From positions 1-7,431 of the forward strand of contig JBDTWM010000134.1 of assembly GCA_040006675.1 (NCBI GenBank): a stretch of DNA of 7,431 bases, given 5' to 3'. Below the pieces are notes generated by a model. That model saw only the letters and a program-made list of their open reading frames with translations, was not told the DNA's origin and ran no database searches. Position numbers and translations under genes: made by a program. This stretch comes from Austwickia sp040006675 (GTDB taxonomy: Bacteria > Actinomycetota > Actinomycetes > Actinomycetales > Dermatophilaceae). Shown here piece after piece: positions 5,557 through 7,431 of this stretch; position 1 is the first letter of the stretch, and each line of letters starts with the position of its first letter.

Positions 5557-6815
5557 GGACTGTCGTGGCGGCGAGGCTGCGGCGGGGCGCCGCGGCGGGG
5601 TCTGCCACCCGGTGTCGGGCGGCTCCGGACTGCCGGTGCGTCCGGGCTGGGGTGGTAGGTGCCGCCCGGGACGCGCAGGCCGGCTGGGGAACGGTCGGGC
5701 AGGTCCGCGGGCCAGGCCCGCACCGCGTGCGCGCCCAACCGCCGACGCGCGTCGCGGCGCAGTTTGCGGATCCGCAGCGCGACGACGGCCAGGAACAGCA
5801 GGGCGAGAACCCACCCCAGCATCCGCGTCACGACGGCGAGGGCGCTGAGGAGTCCTGCGCCGGAGTCGTCCACGGCCGCCGCGGGGCGTGTCACGCCTGC
5901 CGCGTCGACGGGCGGGACCGTCGCGGGCAGGTACCCGACGGCGCGGGCCTGGCGGCCGTGCGCGAAGGCCCAGTCCAGGAGGGCGCCGGCCGGCTTCCAG
6001 TCCGCGCTCCGGGCACCCAGCCACGACACGGCGTACGTCGAGTCACCGCGCTGCACCGCACCCACGTACGTGTGACCGGCTGCGTCGGTGAATCCATCCT
6101 TGCCGCCGACGGTCCCGTCGTAGAACTGCAGCAGCTTGTTTTGCGTGGCAAGTTCGATCTGGCCGCCCTCGGAACCGCCGGGGAAAGTGGACGTTCGCGT
6201 GGTCAGGAGCGTGGCCACCTTGGGGGTGGACAGGGCTCCTCGCAGGATGGTGACGAGGTCGTAGGCGCTGGAGCGCTGGCCGTCGGCGTCGAGGCCATGT
6301 GGCGTCATGGCCACCGTGTCGCGCGCCCCGAGTGCGGCGGCCCGCTCGTTCATGGCGGTAGACGCCTTCTCGGTGCCCCCGGCTGCTCGGGCGAGCGCCT
6401 CAGCGGCATCGTTCGCGGACTGCATGAGCAGCGCCTGGGATAGCTGGTGGACGGTGTACGACGAACCGGGCACCATGCCGACCCGCGAGCCGTCGACCCG
6501 GGCGTCGTCGTCGGTCGCGGAGACCTCGGCATTGTCGTCGAGGGTCGGCAGCAGAGTCTGCGCGGTGAGCAGTTTGAGGGTGCTGGCGGGCGGGAGATGC
6601 CGGTGTGCGTCCTTGGCGATCAGCACATTCCCGGAGCCGAGATCGGCGAGCAGGTACGCCGTGGCTGCCAGCTCGGGTGCGGCGGGGGTGCCGTCCGTGA
6701 GGTCGCTCACGACCCCGGCTTCGGAGAGCCGGTCCTGGGCAGCGGCGGAGCCGGGCGCTGGGCCGGCGAGTAGCGCGCACGCCGCGAGCGTGACGCCAAC
6801 GAATCGGGTAGGCAC
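5463..6815 (-). CDS. D-alanyl-D-alanine carboxypeptidase (PBP5-like, serine-type, EC 3.4.16.4)
   Basis: Penicillin-binding D,D-carboxypeptidase that trims the terminal D-Ala from peptidoglycan pentapeptides outside the membrane and so limits cross-linking. The 450-residue product starts with a signal peptide ('MPTRFVGVTLAACALLAG', probable cleavage near 'GSAAA-QD'). The peptidase S11 domain covers about 45-290 with all three motifs: Ser78-Thr-Leu-Lys81 (nucleophile Ser78), Ser133-Ala-Asn135, and Lys239-Asp-Gly241 in 'GGKDGFTDAAG', where KDG replaces the usual KTG. A membrane anchor follows at about 322-347, then a basic 'RIRKLRRDARRR' and a Pro/Arg-rich cytoplasmic tail of about 90 residues. 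The E. coli PBP5 C-terminal beta domain is not visible. GTG 6815 is chosen because AGGAGG stands 6 nt before it; GTG 6902 would hide the signal peptide behind 29 residues. It is divergent from manC and convergent with, and overlapping, the 2H gene. Confidence 0.93.
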   Translation of the reverse strand: MPTRFVGVTLAACALLAGPAPGSAAAQDRLSEAGVVSDLTDGTPAAPELAATAYLLADLGSGNVLIAKDAHRHLPPASTLKLLTAQTLLPTLDDNAEVSATDDDARVDGSRVGMVPGSSYTVHQLSQALLMQSANDAAEALARAAGGTEKASTAMNERAAALGARDTVAMTPHGLDADGQRSSAYDLVTILRGALSTPKVATLLTTRTSTFPGGSEGGQIELATQNKLLQFYDGTVGGKDGFTDAAGHTYVGAVQRGDSTYAVSWLGARSADWKPAGALLDWAFAHGRQARAVGYLPATVPPVDAAGVTRPAAAVDDSGAGLLSALAVVTRMLGWVLALLFLAVVALRIRKLRRDARRRLGAHAVRAWPADLPDRSPAGLRVPGGTYHPSPDAPAVRSRPTPGGRPRRGAPPQPRRHDSPQPSAVDCAPVNSKPPATRQGAPGSSTYNET

Positions 6816-6821
6816 AAGGCT

Positions 6822-6827
6822 CCTCCT
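6822..6827 (-). promoter_or_regulatory. Ribosome binding site that fixes the carboxypeptidase start
   Basis: A perfect AGGAGG on the minus strand stands 6 nt before GTG 6815. The protein from this start begins directly with a signal peptide, which together rules out the longer frame from 6902. Confidence 0.85.
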
Positions 6828-6855
6828 GCCGGGTGACGCCTCCTGGGCAACCGCG

Positions 6856-6861
6856 ACGGTA
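6856..6861 (-). promoter_or_regulatory. Possible -10 box of the carboxypeptidase gene
   Basis: TACCGT on the minus strand matches TANNNT and would give a leader of roughly 34 nt that includes the AGGAGG site. The same hexamer precedes the hypothetical gene at the left edge. The -35 region shows only a poor match, so this is tentative. Confidence 0.3.
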
Positions 6862-6953
6862 CCGGCTTGGGGAGTTCGAGTGTTCGACGCGCGCCGGGAC
6901 ACGTCCTGCGCAATCTTCGAGGGAGACCTCGCGCTAGTCAGGTGTCACGTGGG

Positions 6954-6982
6954 TTGGTGTTCTTGCGGGCCAGGGTTACGGT
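6954..6982 (+). promoter_or_regulatory. Promoter candidate for manC
   Basis: TTGGTG (6954-6959) and TACGGT (6977-6982) are separated by 17 nt, a good -35/-10 arrangement for the main actinobacterial sigma factor. The -10 ends 7 nt before ATG 6990, so a leaderless transcript starting at that codon is plausible. An AGGG at 6972-6975, which would serve ATG 6984, lies upstream of this start point and would not be transcribed from it. Confidence 0.5.
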
Positions 6983-6989
6983 CATGGGC

Positions 6990-7431
6990 ATGGTGGACTC
7001 GAACGCGCCCACTGGGGGCGACGCGTGGAGGGGCGGGTTGGGCGGGTTCTGGGCGGTGATCCCCGCAGGGGGTGCGGGGACCCGACTCTGGCCCCTGTCA
7101 CGGGCGGGAGCGCCGAAGTTCTTGCACGATCTGACCGGCGGTGGCCGTACCTTGCTGCAGGGCACCGTCGACCGGCTGGCCCCCCTCGCGGGCGATCGGC
7201 TGATCGTCGTCACGGGCGTCGCCCACGAAGATGCGGTCCGCGAGCAGCTGCCGCACCTCGGCGACCGCAACGTCCTCGCCGAACCGCTACCCCGGGACTC
7301 GATGGCGGCGATCGGCTGGGCCGCCGCGGTGATCGCGCGAGTCGACCCCGACGCGGTGATCGGTTCTTTCGCGGCCGACCACGTGGTCGGCGACGAGGAG
7401 GCCTTCCGGGCCTGTGTGCGCCAGGCGGTCA
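6990..7431 (+). CDS. manC: Mannose-1-phosphate guanylyltransferase, N-terminal part (EC 2.7.7.13)
   Basis: Makes GDP-mannose from GTP and mannose-1-phosphate in the cytoplasm, feeding mannosylated glycans, lipoglycans and protein mannosylation. The first 147 codons are present and the gene runs off the right edge; the family is usually near 360 residues in Actinomycetota, or longer when fused to an isomerase domain. The nucleotidyltransferase signature is intact: 'AVIPAGGAGTRLWPLSR' (22-38), with the following 'PKFL' holding the conserved lysine. Next come 'LLQGTVDRL', 'AEPLPRDSMAAIGWAAA' (97-113), and 'GSFAADHVV' (125-133) with the metal-binding Asp130. The first 19 residues are Gly/Asp-rich and not part of the fold, so the exact start is uncertain: ATG 6990 suits the predicted leaderless promoter, and ATG 6984, two codons earlier in frame, has an AGGG 8 nt upstream. 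Divergent from the carboxypeptidase gene. Confidence 0.93.
   Translation, partial: MVDSNAPTGGDAWRGGLGGFWAVIPAGGAGTRLWPLSRAGAPKFLHDLTGGGRTLLQGTVDRLAPLAGDRLIVVTGVAHEDAVREQLPHLGDRNVLAEPLPRDSMAAIGWAAAVIARVDPDAVIGSFAADHVVGDEEAFRACVRQAV

Noticed and set aside
5579..5593. GCGGC/GCCGC hairpin just after the 2H gene as a terminator
   Set aside because: Only a 5-bp stem in extremely GC-rich coding sequence with no T-run; such stems are expected by chance here.
5565..6443. Plus-strand open frame opposite the carboxypeptidase
   Set aside because: Low-complexity Arg/Gly-rich shadow of a gene with all three penicillin-binding motifs.
6816..6902. Carboxypeptidase start at GTG 6902
   Set aside because: It would place 29 residues before the signal peptide, and its own upstream sequence lacks a Shine-Dalgarno site; GTG 6815 has a perfect AGGAGG.

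Overview
The window is very GC-rich, with strong G/C bias at third codon positions, and its genes are of actinobacterial type: a monomeric isocitrate dehydrogenase, XRE-like regulators with 'VSVATLSYW' helices, TANNNT -10 boxes placed 6-7 nt before a start codon, and a short actinobacterial D,D-carboxypeptidase. A member of Actinomycetota, possibly Micrococcales, is the best guess. This rests on protein style and recalled gene neighbourhoods, not on a marker gene.

Layout, left to right. (1) Positions 595 to 1, minus strand: the N-terminal part of an unrecognised protein. Its acidic N-terminal domain runs into a Pro/Ala/Glu/Gln tail built on a 13-residue repeat, encoded by a perfect 39-bp tandem repeat at the window edge. 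(2) 736-2955, plus: a complete monomeric NADP-dependent isocitrate dehydrogenase (TCA cycle) with all the ligand residues checked in place, followed by a hairpin. (3) 3106-5556, plus: three tightly packed genes that look like one operon. Two are tandem paralogues, each an N-terminal HTH domain fused to a conserved C-terminal domain of about 200 residues with no function I can name. The third is a 2H phosphoesterase of the 2'-5' RNA ligase type with both HxT motifs; its possible GTG start overlaps the preceding stop codon. The first gene probably has a leaderless transcript from a promoter embedded in palindromes. (4) 6815-5463, minus: a secreted, membrane-anchored D-alanyl-D-alanine carboxypeptidase for peptidoglycan maturation. 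Its Pro/Arg-rich tail runs 94 bp into the convergent 2H gene. (5) From about 6984 or 6990, plus, off the right edge: the N-terminal third or so of mannose-1-phosphate guanylyltransferase, which makes GDP-mannose for glycans.

Most of the window is housekeeping (TCA cycle, cell wall, GDP-mannose). The least explained part is the 3106-5556 operon, where duplicated HTH proteins with an uncharacterised C-terminal domain are co-transcribed, by inference, with an RNA or nucleotide phosphoesterase. I found no CRISPR array, tRNA or rRNA gene, transposase or phage gene.
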